Shown: positions 22,208 to 31,405, counted from the stretch's first letter. The stretch: DNA of 64,000 bases from Streptantibioticus_A sp037034305 (GCA_037034305.1 JBAGJY010000004.1:124001-188000), one strand, 5' to 3'. Numbers and translations: made by a program. Notes: a model not told the origin generated them from the letters alone.

Positions 22208-22951
22208 TCACGGCCTCCCGAAACGCCGGGCCAGCGCGTCGCGTTGCTGACGAACGAACCGGGCGTCGACCGTCGCGCCGTGCCCGGGAACGTACAACGC
22301 CGTCTCACCGCCCAACTCCAGGAGCCGGTCCAGCGTTCGCGGCCACTCCCGCGGCACCGCGTCCGGCCCGGCCTGCGGCTCGCCGGACTCCTCCACCAGG
22401 TCGCCGCAGAAGACCACGCTCGGGGTGCCAGGGATGACCACCACCAGGTCATGGTCGGTGTGCCCGCGCCCGGGGTGGACGAGCAGCACCTCGCGGTCGC
22501 CCAGATCGACCTCGTACCATTTGTCCACCAGATGGCCGGGGCGCACCAGCGCCGCACTCGCCTCGGTGGCCTCCGCGGGGTCCGTCCCGTGCCGTACCGC
22601 GTCCGCCCGCAGCGCCTCGCGCTCCCGTTCCAGATAGCCGTCCAGCGCCATGTCCCCGTACACCCGCGCACCGGGGAAGGCGGCGGTGCCGAAGACGTGG
22701 TCGAAGTGGCCGTGGGTGAGCGCCACATGGCTCACCGGGCGCCCGGTCAGCTCCTTCACCTGCCGGTTCAGCTCCGCGCCGGTGCGCACCGTGGCCCCGG
22801 TGTCGACCACCAGCACGTCGTCGGTGCCCACCACCACGCCGACCGTCACATCGAGGAACGGCAGCCGCCGCCGGGCGACACCCGGTGCCAGCCGTTCCCA
22901 GACCTCGCCGCCCGCGGCCGCGCGCGACGCGTTGCCCTCCGCGTTATCCAC
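22208..22951 (-). CDS. MBL-fold metallo-hydrolase
   Basis: A 247-residue metallo-beta-lactamase-fold enzyme. The metal motif is LTHGHFDHVFG, with HPGRGHTDHDLVV (third His), FCGDLVEE (bridging Asp) and YVPGHGATVD (last His), the full dinuclear zinc set of the glyoxalase II/lactonase-like branch. The start is placed at GTG 22951 (VDNAEGNASRAAAGG) because the longer frame starts with low-complexity Arg/Pro sequence; TAGCGT ending 7 nt before this GTG hints at a leaderless transcript. The substrate is unknown. It lies directly upstream of DUF3097 on the same strand with a 24-bp gap, so the two probably form an operon, divergent from hrcA. Confidence 0.85.
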   Translation of the reverse strand: MDNAEGNASRAAAGGEVWERLAPGVARRRLPFLDVTVGVVVGTDDVLVVDTGATVRTGAELNRQVKELTGRPVSHVALTHGHFDHVFGTAAFPGARVYGDMALDGYLEREREALRADAVRHGTDPAEATEASAALVRPGHLVDKWYEVDLGDREVLLVHPGRGHTDHDLVVVIPGTPSVVFCGDLVEESGEPQAGPDAVPREWPRTLDRLLELGGETALYVPGHGATVDARFVRQQRDALARRFGRP

Positions 22952-23082
22952 AGGGACGACGCTATCGGCGGGCGCCGCACGGCGCGCGCGGTACCGTGGC
23001 TGACCGGCTGTACCGGCGGGTTGTAACGGCAGGCCGCGGCGTCGTGGGGGCACACCCTTGCCGCGCCCTGACTACTCGGCCG

Positions 23083-23128
23083 TACACTGGCTGCGGGATT
23101 TCTGGCACTCGTGGCTGATGAGTGCCAG
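23083..23128 (+). promoter_or_regulatory. hrcA promoter with CIRCE operator
   Basis: CTGGCACTC (23102-23110), a 9-bp spacer and GAGTGCCAG (23120-23128) form a perfect CIRCE-type inverted repeat, the known target of the HrcA heat-shock repressor. TACACT at 23083-23088 is a likely -10, with TTGCCG at 23058-23063 as a distant -35 (19 bp), placing the operator at the start of the transcript. This supports HrcA autoregulation of hrcA-dnaJ. Confidence 0.9.
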
Positions 23129-23188
23129 GGGGAAGTAGCTGAAGGACCGAACGGCCCACAACGGGACCACTGCTTGGAGGTGTGCGCG

Positions 23189-24205
23189 ATGCTCAGCGAA
23201 CGCAGACTCGAAGTGCTGCGCGCCATCGTCCAGGACTACGTGGGCACGGAGGAGCCGGTCGGCTCGAAGGCGCTCACCGAGCGTCATCGGCTGGGCGTCT
23301 CACCGGCCACGGTGCGCAACGACATGGCGGTGCTGGAGGAAGAGGGCTTCATCCACCAGCCGTACACCAGCGCGGGACGGATCCCCACCGACAAGGGTTA
23401 CCGCCTCTTCGTGGACAAGCTCGCCGGGGTCAAGCCGTTGACCGCCGCCGAGCGCCGGGCGATCCAGAACTTCCTGGACGGCGCGGTGGACCTCGACGAC
23501 GTGGTGGCGCGCACGGTGCGCCTGCTGGCCCAGCTGACCCGGCAGGTCGCGGTGGTCCAGTACCCGTCGCTGACCCGGTCCACCGTGCGCCATGTGGAAC
23601 TGCTCTCGCTCGCCCCGGCACGGGTGATGCTGGTGCTGATCACGGACACCGGGCGGGTCGAGCAGCGGCTGGTGGACTGCCCGGCGCCGGTCGGCGAGAC
23701 GGTGCTGGCGGACCTGCGGGCCCGGCTGAACAGCCGGGTGGTGGGCCGCCGCTTCGCGGACGTGCCGTCGCTGGTGCAGGACCTGGCCGAGTCCTTCGAG
23801 CACGACGACCGCCCCACGGTCTCCACCGTCCTCGCCACGCTCCTGGAGACGCTGGTCGAGGAGACCGAGGAGCGGATCATGCTCGGTGGCACCGCGAACC
23901 TGACGCGCTTCAACCACGACTTCCCCCTGACGATCCGCCCGGTCCTGGAGGCCCTGGAGGAGCAGGTGGTACTGCTCAAGCTGCTCGGTGAGGTCAAGGA
24001 CTCCGGTGTGACCGTACGCATCGGCCATGAGAACGCCCATGAGGGCCTGAGTTCCACGTCCGTCGTCGCGATGGGCTACGGTTCCGGCGACGAGGCGGTC
24101 GCCAGGCTAGGCGTGGTCGGCCCGACCCGCATGGACTACCCCGGAACGATGGGAGCGGTACGCGCAGTGGCGAGGTACGTCGGACAGATCCTGGCGGAGT
24201 CGTAA
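23189..24205 (+). CDS. hrcA: Heat-inducible transcriptional repressor HrcA
   Basis: A 338-residue repressor of chaperone genes that binds CIRCE and is kept active by GroEL in known systems. The N-terminal winged helix contains EEPVGSKALTERHRLGVSPA and VRNDMAVLEEEGF, followed by HQPYTSAGRIPTDKGYR; the middle is GAF-like and the C-terminus is the dimerisation domain. ATG 23189 was chosen for GGAGG at 23176-23180 (8-nt spacing); upstream sequence in frame is the CIRCE operator itself. The stop codon directly abuts the dnaJ GTG. Confidence 0.96.
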   Translation: MLSERRLEVLRAIVQDYVGTEEPVGSKALTERHRLGVSPATVRNDMAVLEEEGFIHQPYTSAGRIPTDKGYRLFVDKLAGVKPLTAAERRAIQNFLDGAVDLDDVVARTVRLLAQLTRQVAVVQYPSLTRSTVRHVELLSLAPARVMLVLITDTGRVEQRLVDCPAPVGETVLADLRARLNSRVVGRRFADVPSLVQDLAESFEHDDRPTVSTVLATLLETLVEETEERIMLGGTANLTRFNHDFPLTIRPVLEALEEQVVLLKLLGEVKDSGVTVRIGHENAHEGLSSTSVVAMGYGSGDEAVARLGVVGPTRMDYPGTMGAVRAVARYVGQILAES

Positions 24206-25345
24206 GTGGCCACGGACTATTACGCGGTCCTGGGCGTACGGCGTGACGCCAGCCAGGACGAGATCAAGAAGGCGTTCCGCCGTCTCGCTCGCGAGCTGCA
24301 CCCGGACGTCAACCCTGACCCGAAGACCCAGGAGCGGTTCAAGGAGATCAACGCCGCTTACGAGGTCCTCTCCGACCCGCAGAAGAAGCAGGTCTACGAC
24401 CTGGGCGGGGACCCGCTGTCGGCGTCCGGCGCCGGTGCGGGCGGAGCGGGTGGCTTCGGCGCGGGCTTCGGCAACTTCAGCGACATCATGGACGCCTTCT
24501 TCGGCCAGGCGTCGCAGCGCGGCCCGCGGTCGCGGACCCGGCGTGGTCAGGACGCGATGATCCGGCTCGAGATCGAGCTGGACGAGGCCGCGTTCGGCAC
24601 CACCAAGGAGATCCAGGTGGACACCGCCGTCACCTGCACCACGTGCAGCGGTGAGGGCGCGGCGCCGGGCACCTCGGCGCAGACCTGTGACATGTGCCGC
24701 GGTCGCGGTGAGGTCTCCCAGGTCACCCGGTCCTTCCTGGGCCAGGTCATGACGTCCCGGCCGTGCCCGCAGTGCCAGGGGTTCGGCACGGTGGTGCCGA
24801 CGCCGTGCCCGGAGTGCGCCGGGGACGGGCGGATCCGCTCGCGTCGAACGCTCACGGTCAAGATCCCGGCGGGTGTGGACAACGGCACCCGCATCCAGCT
24901 CGCCGGAGAGGGCGAGGTCGGCCCGGGCGGCGGCCCGGCCGGTGATCTCTACGTGGAGATCCGCGAACTGCCGCACTCGGTGTTCCAGCGGCGCGGCGAC
25001 GACCTGCACTGCACGGTGACCATCCCGATGACGGCGGCGGCGCTCGGCACCAAGGTGCCGTTGGAGACGCTGGACGGGCTTGAGGAGGTCGACATCCGGC
25101 CCGGTACGCAGTCCGGGCAGTCGATTCCGCTGCACCAGCGGGGCATCACGCATCTGCGCGGCGGTGGCCGCGGTGACCTGGTGGTGCACGTGGAGGTGCA
25201 GACGCCGTCCAAGCTGGATCCGGAGCAGGAGGAACTGCTCCGGCGGCTCGCCGCCCTGCGGGGCGAGGAGCGGCCCGCAGGCCACTTCCAGCCGGGGCAG
25301 CAGGGGCTGTTCTCGCGGCTGAAGGACGCGTTCAACGGCCGCTGA
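24206..25345 (+). CDS. dnaJ: Chaperone protein DnaJ (type I Hsp40)
   Basis: A 379-residue co-chaperone that stimulates DnaK ATPase and delivers unfolded substrates. The J domain has ELHPDVNP (HPD) near residue 31; a Gly/Phe-rich linker follows (about residues 70-100); four zinc-finger repeats of the CxxCxGxG type are present (CTTCSGEG, CDMCRGRG, CPQCQGFG, CPECAGDG); then comes the C-terminal substrate-binding barrel. The GTG start follows hrcA without a gap, so it is co-transcribed under CIRCE control. Streptomyces usually carry another dnaJ next to dnaK; this is the hrcA-linked copy. Confidence 0.95.
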   Translation: MATDYYAVLGVRRDASQDEIKKAFRRLARELHPDVNPDPKTQERFKEINAAYEVLSDPQKKQVYDLGGDPLSASGAGAGGAGGFGAGFGNFSDIMDAFFGQASQRGPRSRTRRGQDAMIRLEIELDEAAFGTTKEIQVDTAVTCTTCSGEGAAPGTSAQTCDMCRGRGEVSQVTRSFLGQVMTSRPCPQCQGFGTVVPTPCPECAGDGRIRSRRTLTVKIPAGVDNGTRIQLAGEGEVGPGGGPAGDLYVEIRELPHSVFQRRGDDLHCTVTIPMTAAALGTKVPLETLDGLEEVDIRPGTQSGQSIPLHQRGITHLRGGGRGDLVVHVEVQTPSKLDPEQEELLRRLAALRGEERPAGHFQPGQQGLFSRLKDAFNGR

Positions 25346-25833
25346 CGCGGCCGTTGGGGTGGTTTGGCTTTTCCGGGGGCTCCGCCCCCGGGCCCCTTTC
25401 CGGGGCTCCGCCCCTGGACCCCGGTTCCGGGGTGCGGCCTTGGGCCTCGGCTCAGCGGTGCGGCCCTGGGTCCCGGTTCGGGGTGCGGCACCGGAGCCCG
25501 GTTCGGGCTGCGCCTCTGCGTTCCGCTGCGGGAGCGCGGTCCCGGGCCTCGGCTGGGCGGTGCTGCCTTGGAGGCCGGTTCGGGGTGCGGGCCCCGGCTC
25601 CCGGTCCGGGTGCGGCTCCGACTCCGTTCCCGGTTCGGGCTGCGCCTCTGCGTTCCGATCCGGGAGTGCGGCCCGCGGGCCCCAGATCCCGGTTCGGGTC
25701 TGCGCCCCCGAACCCCGGTTCGAAGGTCCTTGCCTCGGCGCGCCCCTGGTCCCTGGCCCCCTTCCCGGGCCCTGCCCCCATACCCACGCGCCCCCCGCAG
25801 GGGGCTGTCACAGGCTCGTGACAGGATGTACTC
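25346..25833. repeat. Repeat-rich 488-bp spacer between dnaJ and the nitronate monooxygenase gene
   Basis: No convincing gene is present, although all three forward frames stay open because of sequence bias. Two hairpins of the GGGGCTCCGCCCC type start the region (about 25375-25420). Degenerate units built on CGGTTCGGG(G/C)TGCG then recur at least five times. A 29-bp block beginning CCCGGTTCGGGCTGCGCC occurs identically at 25497-25525 and 25629-25657, 132 bp apart. The spacing is a multiple of three, but codon use shows no protein signature. Spacers of this composition are common in Streptomyces; origin by local duplication is inferred. Confidence 0.6.
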
Positions 25834-26901
25834 ATGGCCGCGTTGACCGAGCTCTCGCCACTGCCCGTTGTTCAGGCGCCGATGGCGGGGGGCCCGTCGT
25901 GTCCGCAGCTCGCCGCCGCGGTGAGTGAGGCGGGGGGGCTGGGGTTCCTCGCGGCCGGGTACAAAACTCCCGAGGCCATGTACCAGGAGATCAAGACGCT
26001 GCGGACGCTGACCTCGCGGCCGTTCGGGGTCAACCTCTTCATGCCGCAGCCGAACACCGCCGATCCAGCGGCCGTTGAGGTGTACCGGGAGCAACTCGCC
26101 GGTGAGGCAAGCTGGTACGACACTCCGCTCGGCGACACCGACGTGGGCACCGACGACGCCTTCGACGCGAAGGTGGCAGTGCTCACGGACGATCCCGTTC
26201 CGGTGGTCAGCTTCACCTTCGGCTGCCCCAGCCGCGCCGTGGTCGACCGGCTCGCCCGGGTCGGTACGTACACCGTGGTCACCGTCACCTCGGTCGCCGA
26301 GGCGCAGGCGGCGCAGTGGGCGGGCGCCGACGCGGTGAGCGTGCAGGGCATCGAGGCGGGCGGCCACCAGGGCACGCACCGGGACGACCCGCAACTGGAC
26401 GGCGCCGGTGCCGGGCTGCTGTCGCTGATCCCGGCCGTCCGCGAGGCGGTCCAGCTGCCCGTCATCGCCGCGGGCGGCATCATGCGCGGCAGCCAGATCG
26501 CCGCGGTGCTGGCCGCGGGCGCCAGCGCGGCCCAGCTCGGCACCGCCTTCCTGGCCTGCCCGGAATCGGGCGCCAACGTGCTGCACAAGCGCGCGCTGAC
26601 CGACCCCATGTTCACCCACACCGAGCTGACCCGGGCGTTCTCCGGCCGTCCGGCCCGTGGCCTGGTCAACCGCTTCATGCGCGAGCACGGCCCGTACGCC
26701 CCGCCCGCCTACCCGCAGGTGCACTACCTGACCGCCGGGCTACGCAAGGCCGCTGCCGCCGCGGGTGACCCGCAGGCCATGAACCTGTGGGCCGGGCAGG
26801 GCCACCGGCTGGCCCGCGAACTGCCCGCCGCCCGCTTGGTGGACGTGCTCGGCGCCGAACTCGAAGCCGCCCGCGAGCAGTTGCTGAAGGGCCTTCGATG
26901 A
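25834..26901 (+). CDS. Nitronate monooxygenase (2-nitropropane dioxygenase family)
   Basis: A 355-residue FMN-dependent TIM-barrel oxidase detoxifying alkyl nitronates such as propionate-3-nitronate. The N-terminal strand is LPVVQAPMAGGPSCPQLAAA, FMN-contact motifs are GIEAGGHQGTH (catalytic His region) and PVIAAGGIMRG, and QLGTAFLACPESG is the phosphate-binding end. The ATG at 25834 has AGGA upstream. The C-terminal YLTAGLRKAAAAAGD is usual for the family. Its stop overlaps the rsmE start (ATGA), making a two-gene operon. FabK-type enoyl reductases share this fold, but a nitronate monooxygenase assignment fits better. Confidence 0.88.
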   Translation: MAALTELSPLPVVQAPMAGGPSCPQLAAAVSEAGGLGFLAAGYKTPEAMYQEIKTLRTLTSRPFGVNLFMPQPNTADPAAVEVYREQLAGEASWYDTPLGDTDVGTDDAFDAKVAVLTDDPVPVVSFTFGCPSRAVVDRLARVGTYTVVTVTSVAEAQAAQWAGADAVSVQGIEAGGHQGTHRDDPQLDGAGAGLLSLIPAVREAVQLPVIAAGGIMRGSQIAAVLAAGASAAQLGTAFLACPESGANVLHKRALTDPMFTHTELTRAFSGRPARGLVNRFMREHGPYAPPAYPQVHYLTAGLRKAAAAAGDPQAMNLWAGQGHRLARELPAARLVDVLGAELEAAREQLLKGLR

Positions 26902-27635
26902 CCGCCCCCGTCTTCCTGGTGGAACCAGGCGAGTTGACCGGTGACCGGCTGACGCTCACCGGCCCCGAGGGCCGTCACGCGGTCTCGGTGCGGCGGCTGC
27001 GGGTCGGTGAGGAGATCGTGCTGACCGACGGCGAGGGCACCGGAGCCTACGGCACGGTGGCCGCCGTCGAGGGCAAGGACCGGCTGGAGGTCGCGGTCAC
27101 CCGGACCCGTACCGAATCAGCGCCCAACCCGAGGATCACCGTCGTCCAGGCGCTGCCGAAGGGTGACCGGGGCGAGTTGGCGGTCGAGACGATGACCGAG
27201 ACCGGGGTCGACGCGGTGGTGCCGTGGGCCGCTTCCCGCTGCGTCACGCAGTGGAAGGGCGAACGCGGCGCCAAGTCGCTGGCGAAGTGGCGGGCCACCG
27301 CGCGTGAGGCGGGCAAGCAGGCCAGAAGGCTGCGAATGCCCGCGGTCCACGACCTTATGACGACCCGTCAGGTCGTCGAGCTGCTCTCCGACGCCGCCTT
27401 CGCCGCCGTACTGCACGAGGAGGGCAGCGCTCCGCTGGCCACCGCACCGCTGCCCGCCGAGGGCGACATCGTGCTGGTGGTCGGCCCGGAAGGCGGTGTC
27501 TCGCCCGAGGAGCTGGACGCCTTCGCGGCGGCGGGCGCCAAGCCGTACCGGCTCGGCCCGACGGTGCTGCGCACCTCCACGGCGGGTGTGGCCGCCACCG
27601 CGCTGCTGCTGGGGCGTACCGGCCGCTGGGCCTGA
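26898..27635 (+). CDS. rsmE: 16S rRNA (uracil-1498-N3)-methyltransferase RsmE
   Basis: A 245-residue SPOUT methyltransferase modifying U1498 of 16S rRNA using SAM. The N-terminal PUA-like domain includes GPEGRHAVSVRRLRVGEEI, and the C-terminal knotted domain carries VLVVGPEGGVSPEELDAF and LGPTVLRTSTAGVAA, the SAM-binding loops. The start overlaps the preceding stop by ATGA, indicating translational coupling. In many bacteria rsmE follows prmA downstream of dnaJ; here no prmA is present and nitronate monooxygenase occupies that place. Confidence 0.94.
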   Translation: MTAPVFLVEPGELTGDRLTLTGPEGRHAVSVRRLRVGEEIVLTDGEGTGAYGTVAAVEGKDRLEVAVTRTRTESAPNPRITVVQALPKGDRGELAVETMTETGVDAVVPWAASRCVTQWKGERGAKSLAKWRATAREAGKQARRLRMPAVHDLMTTRQVVELLSDAAFAAVLHEEGSAPLATAPLPAEGDIVLVVGPEGGVSPEELDAFAAAGAKPYRLGPTVLRTSTAGVAATALLLGRTGRWA

Positions 27636-27693
27636 GGGTGATGCGGAAGAGGTTTTCCAGGCGCCGACCCGCTGGTAAAAGCCCAGTATTAGT

Positions 27694-30600
27694 GTGGCCG
27701 GTGTGACGCAGCCTTCGTACCTCAGGTATCCGCATCCGCACGGCGATCTGATCACCTTCACAGCCGAGGACGACGTCTGGGCGGCGCCGCTCGACGGTGG
27801 TCGGGCCTGGCGGGTCAGCGCGGACAACATGCCCGTACGTCATCCGTGTGTCTCGCCGAACGGCGAGCACATCGCGTTCACCTCCACGCGTGACGGCGCG
27901 CCCGAGGTGTGTGTGGCACCGGTGGACGGCGGGCCGGTCAACCGGCTGACGTACTGGGGGAGTTCGCGGACCGCGGTGTGCGGTTGGACACCGGACGGCG
28001 AGATCATCGCCACCAGCGCCTACGGGCAGGCGTCGCTGCGCCGCACCTGGGCCTGGGCCGTCCCGGTCGACGGCGGTCCGGCACGCCGCCTGCCGTTCGG
28101 CCCGGTCGGCGCCGTCGCCCACGGTCCGGGGGCCGCGGTGCTGCTGCAGTCCGTGACCATGGGCCGGGACGCCGCCGCCTGGAAGCGCTACCGGGGCGGC
28201 ACGGCGGGCAAGTTGTGGCTGGACGCCGACGGCGACGGGCAGTTCCGGCGGATCCTCGCCGAGTTGGACGGCAACCTCGAATGCCCGATGTGGGTGGGCG
28301 ACCGGATCGCGTTCCTGTCCGACCACGAAGGCACCGGAGCCGTCTACTCCAGCCTGCCCGACGGCTCCGACCTGCGGCGGCACACCCCGCTCGACGGGTA
28401 CTACGCCCGGCAGGCGGCCACCGACGGCACCCGCGTCGCCTACAGCAGCGCCGGTCGACTCCACCTGCTGGACGACCTGTTGAGCGGCACCGAGCCGCGT
28501 GCGCTGACCATCCGGCTCGGCGGCCAGCGCACCGACCTGCGCCCGCATCCGATCCGCGCCGCCCACCACCTGTCCGACGCGTTCCCCGACCACACCGGCC
28601 GCGGCAGTGCCGTGGAGGTGCGCGGCACGATCCACTGGCTGACCCACCGCGAGGGACCGGCCCGGGCGCTCGCCGCCGAGCCAGGGGTGCGCGCCCGGCT
28701 GCCCCGTACCTTCCGGGTGGGTGGCGAGGGCGCACCGCAGGTGGCCTGGGTGACCGACGCGGAGGGCGAGGACGCCCTGGAGTTCGCGCCCGCCACCGGC
28801 CTGCCGCCCGGCGGCAGGCCGCGCCGACTGGCCGCGGGCCGCCTCGGCCGGGTCCTGGAACTCGTCGTCTCCCCGGACGGCCGACACGTCGCGGTCGCCT
28901 CGCACGACGGGCGGGTGCTGCTGGTGCAGCGGGAGACCGGCGAGGTGCGGGAGGTGTCGACCAGCGAGTACGGCGACGCCAGCGGCCTGGCGTTCTCGCC
29001 CGACTCCGGCTGGCTCGCCTGGTCGCAGCCGGGGCCCGACCCGTTGCGGCAGCTCAGGATCGCCAACACCAGCACGCTCGCCGCCGCCGACGCGACACCG
29101 CTGCGCTTCAACGACTTCGCGCCCGCGTTCACTTCGGACGGCAAGCATCTGGCGTTCCTGTCCGAGCGGGCCTTCGACCCGGTCTATGACGCGCATGTCT
29201 TCGACCTGTCGTTCCCCAACGCCTGCCGCCCGCACCTGATCACGCTCGCCGCCGACACACCGTCCCCGTTCGGTCCGCAGCGCCACGGGCGTCCGCTGGG
29301 CGCACCGTCCGAGGAGAAGCCGGACGGCGACAGGCACGAGGCGGAGGGCGCGAGCGGCGAGGAGCAGCGGGCGCCGGTCACCCGGGTCGATCTGGAGGGC
29401 CTGGCCGACCGGATCGTGCCGTTCCCGGTGGAGGCCGCCCGCTACTCGGGGCTGCGCACCGCCAAGGACGGCGTGCTGTGGCTGCGGCATCCGCTCTCCG
29501 GGGTGCTCGGCTCGGCGCTGGCCACGCCGCAGGCCCAGCCGCCCGCCACCACGTTGGAGCGCTACGACCTGCACCGGCTGCGCCTGGACGAACTCGCCGA
29601 CGACGTCGAGGACTTCGCGGTCACCGGGGACGGCGAGCGGCTGCTGCTGATCTGCGGCGGCAAGCTGCGGCTGGTCCCGTCCGACAGCAAGGCGTCCGAC
29701 GACGAGGACGGCGACAGCAGCGTCACCGTCGACCTGTCGCGGGTACGGGTCACCGTCGATCCGGCGGCCGAGTGGCGCCAGATGTACGCGGAGGCCGGCC
29801 GGCTGATGCGCGACCACTTCTGGCGCCCGGACATGGCGGGGGTGGACTGGGACGGCGTGCTGGACCGCTACCGCCCCGTGCTGGACCGCGTCGCCACCCA
29901 CGACGACCTGGTCGACCTGCTCTGGGAGGTGCACGGCGAACTGGGCACCTCGCACGCCTACGTCTCGCCGCCCGGCGGACACGGTGACGCACTCAGCCGC
30001 CAGGGCCTGCTCGGCGCCGACATCTCCCGTGACCCGCACGGCGTGTGGCGGATCGACCGGGTGCTGCCCTCGGAGACCTCCGACCCGGCGGCCCGCTCGC
30101 CGCTGGCGGCGCCGGGCGTCGCGGTACGCGCGGGCGACGGCGTGCTGGCGGTCAACGGCCACCCGGTGGACCCGCTGACCGGCCCGGGGCCGCTGCTGAT
30201 CGGCACCGCGGGCAAACCGGTCGAACTGACCGTCGCCCCCGCCAACTCCGGTACCGGTGAGACCCGTTCGGTCGTCGTGGTGCCGATCGCCGACGAGGAG
30301 CCGCTGCGCTACCACGACTGGGTGGCGGACCGCCGCGCCCACGTCCACCGGCAGACCGGCGGACGCCTCGGCTATCTGCACGTACCGGACATGGTCGGCT
30401 CCGGCTGGGCGCAACTCCACCGCGACCTGCGGGTCGAGGTGACCCGCGAGGGGCTGGTGGTCGACCTGCGGGAGAACCGCGGCGGCCACACCTCGCAGCT
30501 GGTGGTGGAGAAGCTGGCCCGCCGGATCGTCGGTTGGGACGTACCGCGCGGAGTACGGCCGTCCAGCTATCCGCTGGACGCGCCGCGCGGCCCGGTGGTG

Positions 30601-30948
30601 GCCATCGCCAACGAGCACTCCGGCTCCGACGGCGACATCGTCAACGCCGCCATCAAGGCCCTGGGCATCGGCCCGGTGGTCGGCACCCGCACCTGGGGAG
30701 GGGTGGTCGGCATCGACTCGCGCTACGAGCTGGTGGACGGCACCGCGGTCACCCAGCCCAAGTACGCGATCTGGCTTGACGGATACGGCTGGGACGTGGA
30801 GAACCACGGCGTGGACCCCGACGTCGAGGTGGTCGCCACCCCGCAGGACTGGGTGGCGGGCCGCGATCCGCAACTGGACACCGCCATCGCACTCGCGCTG
30901 GAGGCGCTGGCCGCCAACCCCGCGAAGACGCCACCGGCGATCCCGTAG
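27694..30948 (+). CDS. Tricorn protease-like S41 peptidase
   Basis: A 1084-residue cytoplasmic peptidase; tricorn acts downstream of the proteasome to produce small peptides. Beta-propeller repeats span about residues 1-650, with typical HPCVSPNGEHIAFTSTRDG and FSPDSGWLAW blades. A mixed helical domain, a PDZ-like domain (GVAVRAGDGVLAVNGHPV) and the S41 catalytic domain follow. Likely catalytic residues are His in LGTSHAYVS, Ser in HSGSDGDIVN and Glu/Asp around DVENHGVDPD. No signal peptide is present, in line with an intracellular enzyme. The first 13 residues fit either GTG 27694 or GTG 27703; no Shine-Dalgarno is visible. Confidence 0.92.
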   Translation: MAGVTQPSYLRYPHPHGDLITFTAEDDVWAAPLDGGRAWRVSADNMPVRHPCVSPNGEHIAFTSTRDGAPEVCVAPVDGGPVNRLTYWGSSRTAVCGWTPDGEIIATSAYGQASLRRTWAWAVPVDGGPARRLPFGPVGAVAHGPGAAVLLQSVTMGRDAAAWKRYRGGTAGKLWLDADGDGQFRRILAELDGNLECPMWVGDRIAFLSDHEGTGAVYSSLPDGSDLRRHTPLDGYYARQAATDGTRVAYSSAGRLHLLDDLLSGTEPRALTIRLGGQRTDLRPHPIRAAHHLSDAFPDHTGRGSAVEVRGTIHWLTHREGPARALAAEPGVRARLPRTFRVGGEGAPQVAWVTDAEGEDALEFAPATGLPPGGRPRRLAAGRLGRVLELVVSPDGRHVAVASHDGRVLLVQRETGEVREVSTSEYGDASGLAFSPDSGWLAWSQPGPDPLRQLRIANTSTLAAADATPLRFNDFAPAFTSDGKHLAFLSERAFDPVYDAHVFDLSFPNACRPHLITLAADTPSPFGPQRHGRPLGAPSEEKPDGDRHEAEGASGEEQRAPVTRVDLEGLADRIVPFPVEAARYSGLRTAKDGVLWLRHPLSGVLGSALATPQAQPPATTLERYDLHRLRLDELADDVEDFAVTGDGERLLLICGGKLRLVPSDSKASDDEDGDSSVTVDLSRVRVTVDPAAEWRQMYAEAGRLMRDHFWRPDMAGVDWDGVLDRYRPVLDRVATHDDLVDLLWEVHGELGTSHAYVSPPGGHGDALSRQGLLGADISRDPHGVWRIDRVLPSETSDPAARSPLAAPGVAVRAGDGVLAVNGHPVDPLTGPGPLLIGTAGKPVELTVAPANSGTGETRSVVVVPIADEEPLRYHDWVADRRAHVHRQTGGRLGYLHVPDMVGSGWAQLHRDLRVEVTREGLVVDLRENRGGHTSQLVVEKLARRIVGWDVPRGVRPSSYPLDAPRGPVVAIANEHSGSDGDIVNAAIKALGIGPVVGTRTWGGVVGIDSRYELVDGTAVTQPKYAIWLDGYGWDVENHGVDPDVEVVATPQDWVAGRDPQLDTAIALALEALAANPAKTPPAIP

Positions 30949-30966
30949 GCCCGGCGCACCACCATC

Positions 30967-31002
30967 CCTACGGGGCGCGCCCGGTAGCATGCGCCCCGTA
31001 GG
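30967..31002 (+). terminator. Perfect 12-bp hairpin after the tricorn gene
   Basis: CCTACGGGGCGC (30967-30978) pairs with GCGCCCCGTAGG (30991-31002) around a 12-nt loop. TAGCAT within the loop could also serve as a -10 for the HIT gene, which starts 27 bp later. Confidence 0.7.
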
Positions 31003-31028
31003 TCACACACCCCGAGGGAGACGCATCC

Positions 31029-31388
31029 GTGCCGGGAGAACCGCAGGCGGACTGCCTGTTCTGCAAGATCGTGAGCGGGGACGTGCCCGCGACCATCGTC
31101 CGGGAGACCGAGACGACGGTCGCGTTCCGCGACATCAACCCGCAGGCCCCCACGCACGTGCTGGTCATCCCCAAGGCGCACTACCAGGACGCGGCCAGCC
31201 TCGCGGCCGGGGCCCCGGAACTGTGCGCGGACATACTGCGTGAGGCGGGCGCGGTCGCCGCCGACGACAAGGTGGACGGCACCGGCTACCGCATCGTCTT
31301 CAACACCGGCTCCGGCGCGGGCCAGACGGTCTGGCACGCCCACGCCCACGTACTCGGCGGCCGCGGCTTCAACTGGCCGCCCGGATAA
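31029..31388 (+). CDS. HIT domain (HINT-like) nucleotide hydrolase
   Basis: A 119-residue histidine-triad protein. The N-terminus has DCLFCKIVSGDVPATIV, typical of HINT-type phosphoramidases with two Cys, and the active site is QTVWHAHAHVLGGRGF (HxHxH). Family members hydrolyse AMP-linked amine or phosphoramidate bonds; the physiological substrate is usually unknown. GTG at 31029 has GAGGGAG upstream. Ribonuclease Z follows 17 bp downstream, so the two are probably co-transcribed. Confidence 0.94.
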   Translation: MPGEPQADCLFCKIVSGDVPATIVRETETTVAFRDINPQAPTHVLVIPKAHYQDAASLAAGAPELCADILREAGAVAADDKVDGTGYRIVFNTGSGAGQTVWHAHAHVLGGRGFNWPPG

Positions 31389-31405
31389 GCCCGCCCGCCA
31401 GACCT

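Noticed and set aside
25715..25735. tRNA T-loop-like GGTTCGAA sequence
   Set aside because: There is no matching acceptor stem, anticodon stem or CCA-proximal pairing around it; it belongs to the degenerate repeats.
25354..25928. Three overlapping forward frames in the repeat region as possible genes
   Set aside because: Simultaneous openness of all frames, repeat units and a proline/glycine-rich product with no domain argue against coding.
27355..30990. A frame of about 1200 codons antisense to rsmE and the tricorn gene
   Set aside because: Long antisense openness is expected at this GC content; the product is low-complexity and the sense proteins carry full domain sets.
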